Source: CAYGUK01 sp964352985 (GTDB lineage Bacteria; Pseudomonadota; Gammaproteobacteria; JAHCLG01). Taken from it: a stretch of DNA of 64,000 nucleotides. Positions 63,952-64,000 of the stretch are shown one piece after another. The stretch covers positions 1 to 64,000 of the forward strand of contig CAYGUK010000004.1 of NCBI GenBank assembly GCA_964352985.1. Reading direction: 5' to 3'. Position 1 is the first letter of the stretch. Each line of letters begins with the position of its first letter. Under the pieces are notes generated by a model, which did not search any database, was not told the origin of the DNA, and saw only the letters and a list, made by a program, of their open reading frames with translations. A program made the translations under genes and the position numbers.

Positions 63952-64000
63952 TTGAAAGTAGTTGTAACTAAAATTTTATTATGGTCATTCGTGTTGCTTT
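63952..64000 (+). CDS. Start of a possible exported protein (cut by the window)
   Basis: A TTG at 63952 opens a frame to the window end encoding MKVVVTKILLWSFVLL, which looks like the start of a signal peptide. A second option is an ATG at 63981 in another frame. Only 16 codons are visible. Confidence 0.3.
   Translation, partial: MKVVVTKILLWSFVLL

Noticed and set aside
1..64000. CRISPR arrays, insertion sequences, prophage or tRNA genes
   Set aside because: No spaced repeats, transposase, integrase or cloverleaf-like sequences were seen by reading; a dedicated tRNA scan was not possible.

Overview
The window reads as chromosomal DNA of an AT-rich, flagellated gammaproteobacterium. Gene order (gyrA-serC, cmk-rpsA-lapA-lapB-pyrF, minCDE, gloB/rnhA/dnaQ, flgBCDEFGHIJKL) and protein character fit the Legionellales/Coxiella-like part of the class. 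Host-type domains (an OTU cysteine-protease domain, Tudor-knot plus ankyrin repeats) suggest a bacterium associated with eukaryotic cells. The lineage is inferred from gene content; no database was searched. I saw no tRNA, rRNA, insertion sequence, integrase or CRISPR array.

Layout. Bases 1-3100 hold the 3' end of an unknown gene, then anmK, wecA and a comEA-type gene. Bases 3166-14064 form a long minus-strand block: gyrA, serC, a 769-residue OTU-domain protein, cmk, rpsA, lapA, lapB and pyrF. The OTU gene sits where related bacteria usually have pheA/aroA. Bases 14279-19153 carry a secreted Tudor-knot/ankyrin protein, sodC, a lipoprotein, an acidic protein and fadD. Bases 19200-22066 carry minCDE and a small MscS-type channel. 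Bases 22067-22840 hold a broken CZB-domain gene and one doubtful small ORF. Bases 22841-29295 carry a small secreted protein, fadE, a DUF1189 membrane protein and two Na+/H+ antiporters. Bases 29292-33600 carry the dnaQ/rnhA/methyltransferase cluster divergent from gloB and mltD. Bases 33611-37513 carry an MFS transporter, a Fis-like HTH protein, a DUF547 protein and a degenerate EAL protein.

Bases 37592-46004 are a tight six-gene minus-strand operon: peptide-type binding protein, two permeases, DUF3999 membrane protein, double ATPase and S26-type peptidase. A DUF3301 gene and ppiD follow. Bases 48560-62998 are flagellar: a PomA/PomB-like stator pair and a FliS-like gene behind a good sigma-28 promoter, the complete flgB-to-flgL rod/hook/ring operon, and a divergent fliK with its own sigma-28 promoter and a long leader. 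msrB, a membrane-tethered protein with an RMF/CrpP-like motif and the first codons of another gene close the window.

How it fits together. Most genes are housekeeping: peptidoglycan recycling, LPS control, translation, division-site placement, fatty-acid breakdown and ion homeostasis. The accessory signals are the OTU protein, the Tudor-knot/ankyrin protein, the degenerate c-di-GMP-type protein, the peptide-ABC/DUF3999/S26 operon and the RMF-like membrane protein. The two sigma-28-like promoters place motAB, the FliS-like gene and fliK in the late flagellar class, apart from the flgB operon.
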